Positions 17,254-25,516 of a DNA stretch of 64,000 nt are shown in pieces. Numbering within the stretch: position 1 is the stretch's first letter; each line of letters opens with the position of its first letter. A program made the position numbers and the translations under genes. This DNA comes from CAZVVT01 sp964630595. Lineage in GTDB: Bacteria; Chlamydiota; Chlamydiia; Chlamydiales; VFKH01. The stretch lies in the NCBI GenBank assembly GCA_964630595.1, contig CAZVVT010000002.1, forward strand, positions 124,001 through 188,000, read 5' to 3'. The notes beneath the pieces were generated by a model. The model saw only the letters and a list, made by a program, of their open reading frames with translations. It was not told the origin of the DNA and did not search any database.

Positions 17254-18004
17254 AGGCACCCTGTGCAACCTCCTTTGCACTGAGAAATGCCAAATTTCCA
17301 CAGAAATTGGGGTCGGTAGAATTGGTATAGGCTATGTGCTGCAACTGCAAACCACATTCTGCTGCCACCTGGAGCACTCGGTTTTGTGCCAGAGTATTCA
17401 TTTCGATGGCAAAAAATTGAGAGACACGAGATCGGGAGAGCCATTTTTTGACCTTTTTCGGTAGAAGACGACGAGCTAAAGAGGAAAGTCCCTTCGTGAG
17501 CCGTTTCGAGGGAATTTGAACAATCACCCAGCTACCGCAGCGAACTACTCGAGAAAACTCTTTTAAGTAGCCCTCTTGAAAAACTGGACTCATGTGTTGA
17601 AAGACAATATTGGAGTAGATGAAATCAAAAGAAGCTGCTGGAAAAAGAGAGAGGTCGGGATGCGGATTGTGCACCCAACTGATATCCATGCCCGCGTTGG
17701 CCTTCTTTGCCTCCGCTAGCATCCCAGCAGAAATATCCAGCCCTACCACCTTGGAAAAATGGTTGCGCAGCGCCCTTGTTAATCTCCCCGTACCGCAACC
17801 AAAATCCAATGCCGTGCCGCGCTGCACAAGCTCCAGTTTATGCCTCTCCATGTAGGCAAAAAGGCGCTTTATCTCTATTTGCCCCGTTGCAAAAAAATCC
17901 TCTGGTTGCCATTGCGAGTGCTCTGAACTGGTTAAAACCGCCCAATAAGGGTCCGTGGAGGCGTTTTTTTCCCAATCTTGCAAATAGGCGGCAAAGGGCT
18001 TCAC
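17219..18004 (-). CDS. Class I SAM-dependent methyltransferase
   Basis: A 261-aa methyltransferase. Seen: ALDFGCGTGRLTRAL (about residues 65-79), VVGLDIS, FDFIYSNIVFQHM and a post-motif FSRVVRCGSWVIVQIP, a standard Methyltransf_11-type fold. The C-terminal third is basic and may contact a lipid-linked substrate (inference). ATGA overlap at 18001-18004 couples it to the methyltransferase before it. One of four methyltransferases in a row in this operon. Confidence 0.87.
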   Translation of the reverse strand: MKPFAAYLQDWEKNASTDPYWAVLTSSEHSQWQPEDFFATGQIEIKRLFAYMERHKLELVQRGTALDFGCGTGRLTRALRNHFSKVVGLDISAGMLAEAKKANAGMDISWVHNPHPDLSLFPAASFDFIYSNIVFQHMSPVFQEGYLKEFSRVVRCGSWVIVQIPSKRLTKGLSSLARRLLPKKVKKWLSRSRVSQFFAIEMNTLAQNRVLQVAAECGLQLQHIAYTNSTDPNFCGNLAFLSAKEVAQGAYESPMYFFQKT

Positions 18005-18504
18005 GTGTTATACCCCACGGCTACGTCGGCAAAAAGAAAGGCATTCGTAAAAACGGCTCGCATCTCCTCTATATCCTCCGGACTCAAGAAAACCATCCCT
18101 TGAGGCTTCACCCACTCAGCCACTGCACTCGGCCTGCAACCGAAGGCCACAATAGCATCAAAACGCTCTTTCGGCACCTCTACAGAAAATTCAATTTTCT
18201 CTTGAGGAAAGTTCTTTTTGGCCTGCGCAATCACTGACTGATCCGAATCAACGCCGTGAGCAAAACCGCACTCTTGCGCAAGAAGATAGGTTCCCAGACC
18301 ATCGCTACAACCTATATCAAGAACTCTTTTCCCACTGCCAACCATTTTGGAGGCAAATTTGTAGCGATTGAGTATTTGTAGCAATTGCTCCGGGTCTTCG
18401 TGAAAAAGAGCAGCAAAGGTCCCTACAAACTCTAAAGAAGCTCCTGCTTCCATGTGTTTTGTCACGCAATCCCAATTGGATTTTGTCTCTACGATCTGAC
18501 TCAT
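18001..18504 (-). CDS. Shortened class I methyltransferase
   Basis: A 167-aa protein with SAM motif VLDIGCSDGLGTYLL, GVDSDQS and KKNF, followed by FDAIVAFGC and a short C-terminus ending DVAVGYNT. It resembles the next gene upstream (18501-19121) in the sequence before motif I (RYKFASKM against RYQFAAQM) and at its end, but about 40 residues of the central and late domain are missing. That suggests a duplicated and internally shortened copy. Reading frame and coupling (ATGA on both sides) are intact, so it is probably expressed. It may be catalytically weak or act as a partner of its paralogue. Confidence 0.75.
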   Translation of the reverse strand: MSQIVETKSNWDCVTKHMEAGASLEFVGTFAALFHEDPEQLLQILNRYKFASKMVGSGKRVLDIGCSDGLGTYLLAQECGFAHGVDSDQSVIAQAKKNFPQEKIEFSVEVPKERFDAIVAFGCRPSAVAEWVKPQGMVFLSPEDIEEMRAVFTNAFLFADVAVGYNT

Positions 18505-19121
18505 TTAGATCCCACACAAAAAATATAATGTGCCATAGGAGCAAAGCCGGTATGAACTACTTCATCGTTCATTCCAAAAGGAAAGACGTGCGTGAAATAG
18601 CGCTGCATCGCTTTTGCAAGGCGTTGTTGCGAATAGAGATTCACATGCCCTAAATTGCTCGCCTCAGAAGCATACGGGGCAGCTGTGATATTGGGCGTAC
18701 CGATCACACAAACTCCCCTGTCCGCCATATTCATTAAAACTGTTTCAAAATAGGCAGACTCGTGTTCGGGATAGATATGCTCAATGACATCAAGGCTGAC
18801 AACAGAACCAAAAGACCCGAATCGTTTTCCTAAAAAGTCGTCATAGATAAAGGTGTATTTATCATCTCTAAAATTCTGCTGCGCATCCTTGATGGATTGC
18901 TCATCGAGATCAACTCCTGTATAGTTTGAGCGCGCTCTTTTGGCTAGCATGGAAGCGCCAATGCCCTCACTACAGCCCAATTCCAACACATCTGCATTTT
19001 TTCGGGCCATTTGCGCAGCAAATTGATATCGTGCAAGAACAAATGCCAGCCGTTTTGGATCATTTCGAAAGTTGAAAGACCAATGACTCCCCAAGGTCGC
19101 TCGATGGTTTTGACTCTTCAT
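18501..19121 (-). CDS. Class I SAM-dependent methyltransferase
   Basis: A 206-aa methyltransferase. Seen: VLELGCSEGIGASMLA, GVDLDEQS, VSLDVIEHIYPE and GTPNITAAPYAS, with a late NLGHVNLYSQQ segment typical of glycan methyltransferases of the Methyltransf_23 type. The start is ATG 19121, where ATGA overlaps the preceding stop; the longer ORF from 19217 is rejected. Closest relative in the window is the shortened neighbour at 18001-18504. Confidence 0.85.
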   Translation of the reverse strand: MKSQNHRATLGSHWSFNFRNDPKRLAFVLARYQFAAQMARKNADVLELGCSEGIGASMLAKRARSNYTGVDLDEQSIKDAQQNFRDDKYTFIYDDFLGKRFGSFGSVVSLDVIEHIYPEHESAYFETVLMNMADRGVCVIGTPNITAAPYASEASNLGHVNLYSQQRLAKAMQRYFTHVFPFGMNDEVVHTGFAPMAHYIFCVGSK

Positions 19122-19771
19122 GGCATAAACCAGTAGTAATCGCCCTTGTAACCAACACGGTCGAAGTAACTCTTCCAGTCGTCTACATGCATGATCGTTT
19201 TTGCTGTAAGATTCCACGCATACATCAGCTGTTTCTCCTCTTCGTTGCGGTAGGCATCAACAGTGATAAAGGCATGGCGTTTAGAAACACGGCTTACCTC
19301 TTTAAAGGCTCTTTCCAACTCTTTCCCTTCTAGATTGTGCAGGGTATTGATCGAGATCACCAAATCAAAGCTCTTATCGGGAAAGGGCAGGTCAGTTGCG
19401 CTAGCTCGGCTCAGATAGGGCTGCACTGCAGGGTGTCCATTTTCAATGGCGTAGGATGAAACATCGACCCCGGCAACGGTGATGCCAGGAATAGCTTGCA
19501 CCAAATCGTATAGCATAAACCCCTTAGCACAACCCACATCCAGCACTTTACTTGAGGCAGTTAATCCATAATGCTGCTGGAAAGTTGGGATGACAGGCGA
19601 CCAGAAACGAGAGTGGTAGTGAAATCCGCCATATCCATGGCGTCTTTCTCCATCGAAAAACTCTTTTTCAAATTTTCGCGCAATGGCACGGTCTTCGTCC
19701 GTTTTTGTCGCTCCGCGCTGGGAAATATCACGCTTAGCTTTGGGATAGTTTACAAGAAGGTCGACTTCCAT
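19118..19771 (-). CDS. Class I SAM-dependent methyltransferase
   Basis: A 217-aa methyltransferase. Seen: KVLDVGCAKGFMLYDLV, GVDVSSYAIENG, ATDLPFPDKSFDLVISINTLHN, and RHAFITVDAY in place of the usual PGG turn. Start: ATG 19771 lies 1 base after the E1-beta stop (TAAGATG), with AAGGA about 11 bases upstream; longer forms from 19810-19870 would lie inside the E1-beta gene. Its position directly after the E1 pair suggests it modifies the product of that enzyme or the same sugar (inference). Confidence 0.82.
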   Translation of the reverse strand: MEVDLLVNYPKAKRDISQRGATKTDEDRAIARKFEKEFFDGERRHGYGGFHYHSRFWSPVIPTFQQHYGLTASSKVLDVGCAKGFMLYDLVQAIPGITVAGVDVSSYAIENGHPAVQPYLSRASATDLPFPDKSFDLVISINTLHNLEGKELERAFKEVSRVSKRHAFITVDAYRNEEEKQLMYAWNLTAKTIMHVDDWKSYFDRVGYKGDYYWFMP

Positions 19772-19772
19772 C

Positions 19773-20840
19773 TTAAAAAGGTCCTTTAAAACTTTGATCG
19801 GGTGTGTCATGAGGTTCATCGCTACCGATGAAGGCCTCTTTATGGTCATGCACATCGTGTTTAATGCCAAGAGCGTCCAAAACAGTGCTCACCATATCAA
19901 GATAATTTGGATAAAACCGCTTAGCCGACTTCCACGAGGTAGAGACAAAGCTATCGGGGTAGGTAATACGAACAGGAGATTGTTTCAACACTCCCCAAAG
20001 CTCCTCCATGCAAAGTGTGATCACCTCGGATGCAAATCCCACTGAACGCCAATCAGGATCAGCCACGATCAACCGTCCGGTTTTCTTTACCGACTGAAAA
20101 ATTGTCTCTTTATCGAGAGGCTTGATCGAGCGCACATCAATGAGCTCCACATTCACACCCCACTGGTCACGCAGCATCTCTGCTGCCCGTTTCGCCTCTA
20201 AAACCATGTAGGAGGCCGCCACTAACGTTACATCACTTCCTTCGAAGACAACTCGCGCTTTCCCAAAAGGAACTTCATACACTTCCTCCGGCACATCTCC
20301 TTCGGTATTGTGCACCCAGCGATGCTCCATAAAGACAACAGGGTCCTGCCCCTTGAGTGCCGAAACTAAAAGCCCTTTGGCATCCGCAGGGAACGCGGGC
20401 ATCACCACCTGCAGACCGGGAATGTGAGCGAAAACACTATGAAGCGTCTGGGAATGTTGCGGCCCCTGCCCCCAGCCGCGCCCAATCATCAAGCGAAACA
20501 CAATGGGCACATTCTGATCTTGCGCAAACATATAGCGCCACTTAGCAGCGTTATTCACAAGCTGATCGAAAGCCAAAAGGAAGAAATCCACACGCTGGTG
20601 CGTCATGATCGGCCTCATGCCGGCAATGGCCGAGCCAATGCCGATGCCCGTCATGGCATTTTCAGAAGCGGGCATATCCATTACACGCTGAGGTCCATAT
20701 TTTTCGGCTAATCCCAATGTTGTTCCAAAGGTTCCCTTCGGATCAGGAACACCCAGTCCCATCACATAAATGGAGGGGTCCTTCTCCATCATCTGATCTG
20801 TTGCTTCTAGTACCGCCTGTGCATATTTCAACTTTCTCAT
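19773..20840 (-). CDS. TPP-dependent 2-oxo acid dehydrogenase-type E1 beta subunit
   Basis: A 355-aa protein of the E1-beta / transketolase pyrimidine-domain family. Seen: ALLEATDQMM-like N-terminus (VLEATDQMMEKD), the catalytic-site region MDMPASENAMTGIGIGSA, GRGWGQGPQHSQTLHS, and a C-terminal domain starting SDVTLVAASYMVLEA. Normally it pairs with E1-alpha and passes an acyl group to lipoyl-E2, but no E2 or E3 gene is present here. It may therefore transfer a two-carbon unit non-oxidatively in sugar synthesis (inference). It lies 6 bases after the alpha gene. Confidence 0.87.
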   Translation of the reverse strand: MRKLKYAQAVLEATDQMMEKDPSIYVMGLGVPDPKGTFGTTLGLAEKYGPQRVMDMPASENAMTGIGIGSAIAGMRPIMTHQRVDFFLLAFDQLVNNAAKWRYMFAQDQNVPIVFRLMIGRGWGQGPQHSQTLHSVFAHIPGLQVVMPAFPADAKGLLVSALKGQDPVVFMEHRWVHNTEGDVPEEVYEVPFGKARVVFEGSDVTLVAASYMVLEAKRAAEMLRDQWGVNVELIDVRSIKPLDKETIFQSVKKTGRLIVADPDWRSVGFASEVITLCMEELWGVLKQSPVRITYPDSFVSTSWKSAKRFYPNYLDMVSTVLDALGIKHDVHDHKEAFIGSDEPHDTPDQSFKGPF

Positions 20841-20846
20841 CGGACT

Positions 20847-21761
20847 CTACTCATGGGGGTGCGGGCTTTCATAGGCAAAGGCAAAAGCCTCATCCACTTC
20901 TTTCTGGATCTGCGTCATCAAACGCTCTTTTTCACTCTTACTAATGCCCCCGCTCTCCTCATAGCGACGCAAAGGGCACTGCCTCTCCCAGGTCTGAAAC
21001 TCCTCTGGTGTGCGGTAGCCGATATCATTGTCAAAATTGGGACCGCAGTGCTCGCGGTGGCGGTAGGTAGTCAGCTCCACCAAAGCAGGCCCCTTCCCGG
21101 AACGGATATGACCCACTGCTTGGGCCGTCAAATCAACCACTTCTTGAACATGGTTGCCATCCCCTCTCACACCAAAAATCCCGTGACCCTCAGCGATCTT
21201 TAATAGATCGCGATTCGGCGGCTGGCGCACATCCAGATGGGAATAGACGGAATAGAAGTTGTTCTCGCAAACAAAGAGCACTTTGAGCTTTTTGAGTTGC
21301 GCAAAGTTGAGGCACTCTACAAATACCCCCTCTTCTGTCGTAGCATCGCCAACAAGAACTGTAATGATGCGATCTCTTTTTTGTAGATAGTCAGCAAAGG
21401 CAAACCCAACGGCAACAGGAATACTGCTGCCCAAAATCGGCGTTGATCCGAGCATGCCGCACTCTAAATCAATCAAGTGCATCGAACCGCCGCGCCCTTT
21501 ACAGCAGCCCGTTGACTTGCCATGGATCTCTGCAATCATCCGCTTGAGATCACCCCCCTTGGCAAGATAGTGCGCATGCGCTCTATGTGTACTGACCAGT
21601 CCATCCTGTCTCGACAATTGACTACACACACCCACAGCAACGGCTTCTTGACCAATGCTTAAGTGCACAGGACAGCGCATCTGCTGCTTGGAATACTGCG
21701 CTGCAATCGTCTCTTCAATCAGACGAATTCGCAACATATCTACATACAAATCATGACTCAT
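20847..21761 (-). CDS. TPP-dependent E1 alpha subunit
   Basis: A 304-aa partner of the preceding entry. Seen: SIGQEAVAVGVCSQL, the region HRAHAHYLAKGGDLKRMIAE, and the TPP-Mg motif GDATTEEGVFVECLN ending VCENN. Its RGGSMHL motif is that of E1-alpha proteins. It is shorter than mitochondrial-type E1-alpha (about 330-400 aa). The start ATG 21761 overlaps the stop of the HldE-like gene (ATGA). With the beta subunit it would form an alpha2-beta2 enzyme. Its acceptor is unknown. Confidence 0.88.
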   Translation of the reverse strand: MSHDLYVDMLRIRLIEETIAAQYSKQQMRCPVHLSIGQEAVAVGVCSQLSRQDGLVSTHRAHAHYLAKGGDLKRMIAEIHGKSTGCCKGRGGSMHLIDLECGMLGSTPILGSSIPVAVGFAFADYLQKRDRIITVLVGDATTEEGVFVECLNFAQLKKLKVLFVCENNFYSVYSHLDVRQPPNRDLLKIAEGHGIFGVRGDGNHVQEVVDLTAQAVGHIRSGKGPALVELTTYRHREHCGPNFDNDIGYRTPEEFQTWERQCPLRRYEESGGISKSEKERLMTQIQKEVDEAFAFAYESPHPHE

Positions 21762-23284
21762 TTGAACAGTCGCACTAGAAATTTAGAGAAGGGAACTTTT
21801 TTTACCGGTTCCAGATTGCCCACCGTCTGCACATTCATCGCCGCCGCAATCGAACCAAAGAGAACGCTCACATCTGCGGGCACCTTCGCAGCCAACCCCA
21901 TAGCAGACAGTGACAAGAAACTATCTCCTGCCCCCACTCTGTCAATCACCTGTGTTACTAGAGCGGGAATCCGCACCATATCTCCACTTGAAAGCCCCGA
22001 GATCACACCATTGACCCCTTGCGTAACTGATACGGCTTGCGCATTCATTCGGACGATCAACACTTTCACCAACTCCTCTACAGAGCGACGTCGATCATGC
22101 AAAGCCAGGCGCAGTTCAGGTTCATTCAACGAGATATAATCTGCCCGTTGGTACTGTGTAATCACATTATAACCACGATTGCCACTATTAATCTGCGTGT
22201 TTACTGCTAAAAAAGTGGGAAGCTGCGTGATTTCTCTCACCAGCGTCTCATTCGAAAAACCATTGCCGAAATCGCAGGCGATCACCAGATCGTAGCGTTC
22301 TTTCTTCATGATCTCAACGGCCCGCTTTGTCCCCTCTACGGTAAAAATATTGTCGTAAGTGCCATTGTAGGTTTCAAATAGCTTATTAAGGTTGGGTCCA
22401 TCACGGTTCAAATAGCGCTTCTTCACCAACGTCTGACGTTTTGAGCTGGGAATCAAATGCGCATCAATTCTCGATCCAATTCGGCTCTTGATAAACTCTT
22501 TTTCATCACAGTCATAGCCCACCGCTGTCAGCAAAGTGACCTGGGCCGCAAACTGCGCCACATGGTCGGCAATGGCAAATGCACCCCCGAGAAACTTCTC
22601 TTCCTCCAGGCAAGCGGCAACCAAGTGTTGCCCTTTACCAGACTGCCCCAGGTGGCTGACATATTGGTAGTGGTCAATGATTGCGTCACCGACGACAAGA
22701 ACCTTTAAACCAGCGAGCTTTTCGACAAAGCCCTGCAGATCTTGAATCGTGTAACGTGCCGATATTTGATCGATCATGGCTTGCACTTTTTCGCCTCGAT
22801 TCTCGAAAAAGCGGTTGAGAAGCGATGAGGAGCTAAAGACGATGTCATCGGTGTAATGGATCTTGCCACCACAAGCAACCACGGCCTGCATCTCATCCGC
22901 AATTTTGCCCGTTACATCTGCGTCATGATCGCGGTATTCCGCCCCCTTGACATAGAGGTCGGGACGAATCGTGGAAATGGCGGAGACAGCATCGGGACGG
23001 TCGTTTAAAACCACATAATCCACAAAACTCAAGGCCGACAAACTCTCCATGCGCAGCGCTTCTGTAAATACAGGCCTTCCCGGCCCCTTATTGACGAAGC
23101 GGTCGGGAGTTAGTGACACCACAAGGCAGTCACCCAACTCTTTTGCCCCTTTGAAGTGCCGAATGTGCCCGGGATGAAGAAGATCAAAGACGCCGTGGCA
23201 CTGCACAACCCGTCGCCCCGCCTCTTTGAGCTTCGCCGTAATCTGTGCAATCTCGTCAAGCGTCTTAACTTTGGGATGCTGCAT
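21758..23284 (-). CDS. Domain-swapped HldE-like nucleotidyltransferase-PfkB kinase
   Basis: A 508-aa bifunctional enzyme. Seen: an N-terminal cytidylyltransferase-like domain with HGVFDLLHPGHIRH (about residues 30-43) and a C-terminal PfkB sugar kinase with DRVGAGDSF (about 448-456). In the usual HldE (RfaE) the order is kinase first, nucleotidyltransferase second; here it is reversed. HldE phosphorylates heptose 7-phosphate at C1 and then adds a nucleotide. Together with the GmhA-like gene directly before it (20-bp overlap), it suggests an activated heptose or related sugar. Which nucleotide is used (ATP, CTP) cannot be decided from sequence by eye. Confidence 0.88.
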   Translation of the reverse strand: MQHPKVKTLDEIAQITAKLKEAGRRVVQCHGVFDLLHPGHIRHFKGAKELGDCLVVSLTPDRFVNKGPGRPVFTEALRMESLSALSFVDYVVLNDRPDAVSAISTIRPDLYVKGAEYRDHDADVTGKIADEMQAVVACGGKIHYTDDIVFSSSSLLNRFFENRGEKVQAMIDQISARYTIQDLQGFVEKLAGLKVLVVGDAIIDHYQYVSHLGQSGKGQHLVAACLEEEKFLGGAFAIADHVAQFAAQVTLLTAVGYDCDEKEFIKSRIGSRIDAHLIPSSKRQTLVKKRYLNRDGPNLNKLFETYNGTYDNIFTVEGTKRAVEIMKKERYDLVIACDFGNGFSNETLVREITQLPTFLAVNTQINSGNRGYNVITQYQRADYISLNEPELRLALHDRRRSVEELVKVLIVRMNAQAVSVTQGVNGVISGLSSGDMVRIPALVTQVIDRVGAGDSFLSLSAMGLAAKVPADVSVLFGSIAAAMNVQTVGNLEPVKKVPFSKFLVRLFK

Positions 23285-23840
23285 AAGCCAATTTCACTCG
23301 CGCATGATGGTCAACGACGGTATGGAGAATCGAGGCGTGGCCGATTTCGACCAACCCATAATCACTTACTCCTAACCAAATATTAAGATCCCCCTGCTTG
23401 CGCAAGGGGTTTTCTTCTGAAAATCCTGTAAGCGTAATCACCGATGCGCCATTGCCACGCGCCGCAGCTACGGCATTGAGAATATTTTTCGATTTTCCAG
23501 AACTACTAATTGCTACTAAAAGATCGGTTTCCTTGATTACCTGTTTTAATGAATGGCTAAAAACGTGTTCGTAGCCCAAATCATTAGATATACAAGTCAT
23601 CAAATTAGAATCAAAAAGAGTAACCGAAGGAATCCCTAATGCTTTTACTAAATCGGTATGAAAATGTGAGGCAATACCTGCGCTACCCCCGTTTCCGACG
23701 ACATAGACTAAGCTGGACTTGCGCAGCATCTCTTGGAATAGCTCAAGCGCTTGCTCTTCCAGAAGGACACCACCGTCCCGGTTGGTATATTCGGCCTCTT
23801 CGATAACGCGCACAAGCTCATGCGCTCGCTCTTTGAACAT
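23265..23840 (-). CDS. GmhA-like SIS-domain phosphosugar isomerase
   Basis: A 191-aa SIS-domain protein. Seen: VVGNGGSAGIASHFHTDLVK, the phosphate-binding GNGGSA and following His of sedoheptulose-7-phosphate isomerase; FSHSLKQ; LVAISSSGKSKNIL; VVDHHARV at the C-terminus. The family converts sedoheptulose 7-phosphate into heptose 7-phosphate, the substrate expected for the HldE-like enzyme encoded next. It is the first gene of a nine-gene - operon. Only 46 bp separate it from the divergent lhgO gene, so the promoters must be close or overlapping. Confidence 0.85.
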   Translation of the reverse strand: MFKERAHELVRVIEEAEYTNRDGGVLLEEQALELFQEMLRKSSLVYVVGNGGSAGIASHFHTDLVKALGIPSVTLFDSNLMTCISNDLGYEHVFSHSLKQVIKETDLLVAISSSGKSKNILNAVAAARGNGASVITLTGFSEENPLRKQGDLNIWLGVSDYGLVEIGHASILHTVVDHHARVKLAYAASQS

Positions 23841-23886
23841 GAGAGGAGAACTACACCATAACGTGGAAATCTATTCAAGCCTTAGA

Positions 23887-25086
23887 ATGCCTAGCATGCA
23901 CTACGATATCATCATCATTGGAGCAGGCCTTGTCGGCCTCTCCGCCGCTTTGCGCATCAAACAACAAAAGCCCAGTGCCCGTGTCCTTGTCATCGAAAAA
24001 GAAAAGGGCGTGGCTCATCATCAATCCGGTCATAATAGCGGCGTCATCCACTCTGGCATCTACTACAAACCAGGATCGAAAAAAGCAGCAAACTGTCTAC
24101 ATGGCGCACAGCTTCTGAAGGACTATTGCGCCCAAAAAAACATCCCTACACAAATCGTTGGTAAGCTCATCATTGCCAAGCAGGTAGATGAACTACCTCG
24201 TCTCGAAGAGCTCCTGCGTCGTGGCATAGCCAACGGCGTGGCTTGCTTGCGTCTGCTCAAAAGCGAAGAAATCCCTGAAATCGAACCTCTTGCCGTCGGT
24301 GTTGCTGCGATCCACTGCCCCACAACAGGCATCATTGATTACAAACAAGTCGCTGCTGCTTACCTAGAGGACTTTCTCCTCATCGGCGGCGAAGTGCGCT
24401 TCCAAGAACGCGTTACAGCAATCGCGGAAAAAAAGAATGAAATCATCGTGCGCACCCATAAGCAAGAGTTCACCTGCCACCGTCTTGTTGCTGCCGCCGG
24501 CCTACAGTCCGACCGCATCGCACGCCACAATACCGCTATCTCCCACAAAATCATCCCTTTTCGCGGTGAGTATTATGAATTACGCCCTGAAAAATGCCCC
24601 CTTGTCCGCGGCCTGATCTACCCCGTTCCCGACCCTCGCTTTCCCTTCCTCGGCGTCCACCTCAGCCGCATGATCAACGGCCATGTGGAAGCAGGTCCCA
24701 ACGCCGTACTCGCGGCCGCCCGAGAAGGCTACCGCAAACGCACCCTCCACCCCAAAGACATCTCCTCTTACCTCTCCTACCCAGGCTTTTGGCGCATGGC
24801 TGGAAAATATTGGAAGACCGGCCTTTGGGAGATGTGGCGCTCTTTCTCGAAAGCCTCCTTTGTCGCCAGCATCCAAGAACTGACCCCCTCTCTTACAGAG
24901 AAAGACTTTATTCCCGGCGGCTGCGGCATTAGAGCCCAAGTCGTTCAGCGCTCTGGCCAACTCGAAGACGACTTTCTCTTCTCCGAAAGCCCCCGCTCCA
25001 TCCACGTCCTCAACGCTCCCTCCCCCGCCGCCACCTCCTCTCTTGCCATCGGTCAAACCATCGCTGATCTGCTCTCTGTAAAATAA
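23887..25086 (+). CDS. lhgO: L-2-hydroxyglutarate oxidase (LhgO)
   Basis: A 399-aa FAD-dependent oxidoreductase of the DAO family that oxidises L-2-hydroxyglutarate to 2-oxoglutarate. Seen: the dinucleotide motif IIIIGAGLVGLSAALRI at the N-terminus, HNSGVIHSGIYYKPGS, GIIDYKQVAAAY, RGEYYEL and the C-terminal PSPAATSSLAIGQTIAD, all typical of LhgO. Start ATG 23887 or ATG 23896 (the latter begins at MHYDIII); no good ribosome site separates them. A metabolic repair enzyme is unexpected inside a polysaccharide cluster. It could instead act on a 2-hydroxy acid made by a neighbouring TPP enzyme (speculative). Confidence 0.85.
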   Translation: MPSMHYDIIIIGAGLVGLSAALRIKQQKPSARVLVIEKEKGVAHHQSGHNSGVIHSGIYYKPGSKKAANCLHGAQLLKDYCAQKNIPTQIVGKLIIAKQVDELPRLEELLRRGIANGVACLRLLKSEEIPEIEPLAVGVAAIHCPTTGIIDYKQVAAAYLEDFLLIGGEVRFQERVTAIAEKKNEIIVRTHKQEFTCHRLVAAAGLQSDRIARHNTAISHKIIPFRGEYYELRPEKCPLVRGLIYPVPDPRFPFLGVHLSRMINGHVEAGPNAVLAAAREGYRKRTLHPKDISSYLSYPGFWRMAGKYWKTGLWEMWRSFSKASFVASIQELTPSLTEKDFIPGGCGIRAQVVQRSGQLEDDFLFSESPRSIHVLNAPSPAATSSLAIGQTIADLLSVK

Positions 25087-25516
25087 ATGAACTCAACAGA
25101 TTTCATCCCTTTAGGTATTCTACCTTGCTTTTCACCTTGAGGTGCCATGATTAGCTGCATTTGTTCCTGCTTTTACCCAGAGCCCCGTGGATTGCAAATA
25201 CCAGATCGCGCAGCGAAAGAAGCAGCAGCTCTTGCCCTGCCAGGACAAAAAGTTGCTGTAGAACGTTGCCGACCTTTTTTGACTCCTCCCACGGTGGGAG
25301 CTTTCGCACGCGCTTCACTTCGCAGCGCAGAAAGAAAACAATCAGGGTTCTCTTCAAAAGAGATCGAATAGGCGTCAGAGAAAGTCGCAGATGGCTGCTT
25401 GGACCCTGATGTAATCGCTCTCTATCTCAGGATAATAGCTACGAGCAGCCCCAAGAAGCTAGAAAAGGGTTCGACAAAACTTGCTGAAGTCGAGACACTG
25501 TAGCCCCCGGTAAGCT
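25087..25516. other. 430-bp gap with no recognisable gene
   Basis: Two overlapping ORFs of 74 codons (+, 25147-25371) and 68 codons (-, 25151-25357) occupy much of this gap; neither has a recognisable domain and each is the shadow of the other. The + ORF has a weak GAGGTG ribosome-like site just before its ATG. A perfect 15-bp palindrome CTCCCACGGTGGGAG lies at 25286-25300 without a following U-run, so it is not an obvious terminator. The gap may be a decayed gene or a boundary between cluster modules. Confidence 0.5.

Noticed and set aside
25286..25300. Perfect 15-bp palindrome as a terminator
   Set aside because: No U-run follows on either strand (the T-tract lies before it on the + strand).
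25147..25371. 74-codon + ORF and overlapping 68-codon - ORF in the gap
   Set aside because: No recognisable domain; they are antisense to each other and neither is supported by a clear ribosome site or neighbours.
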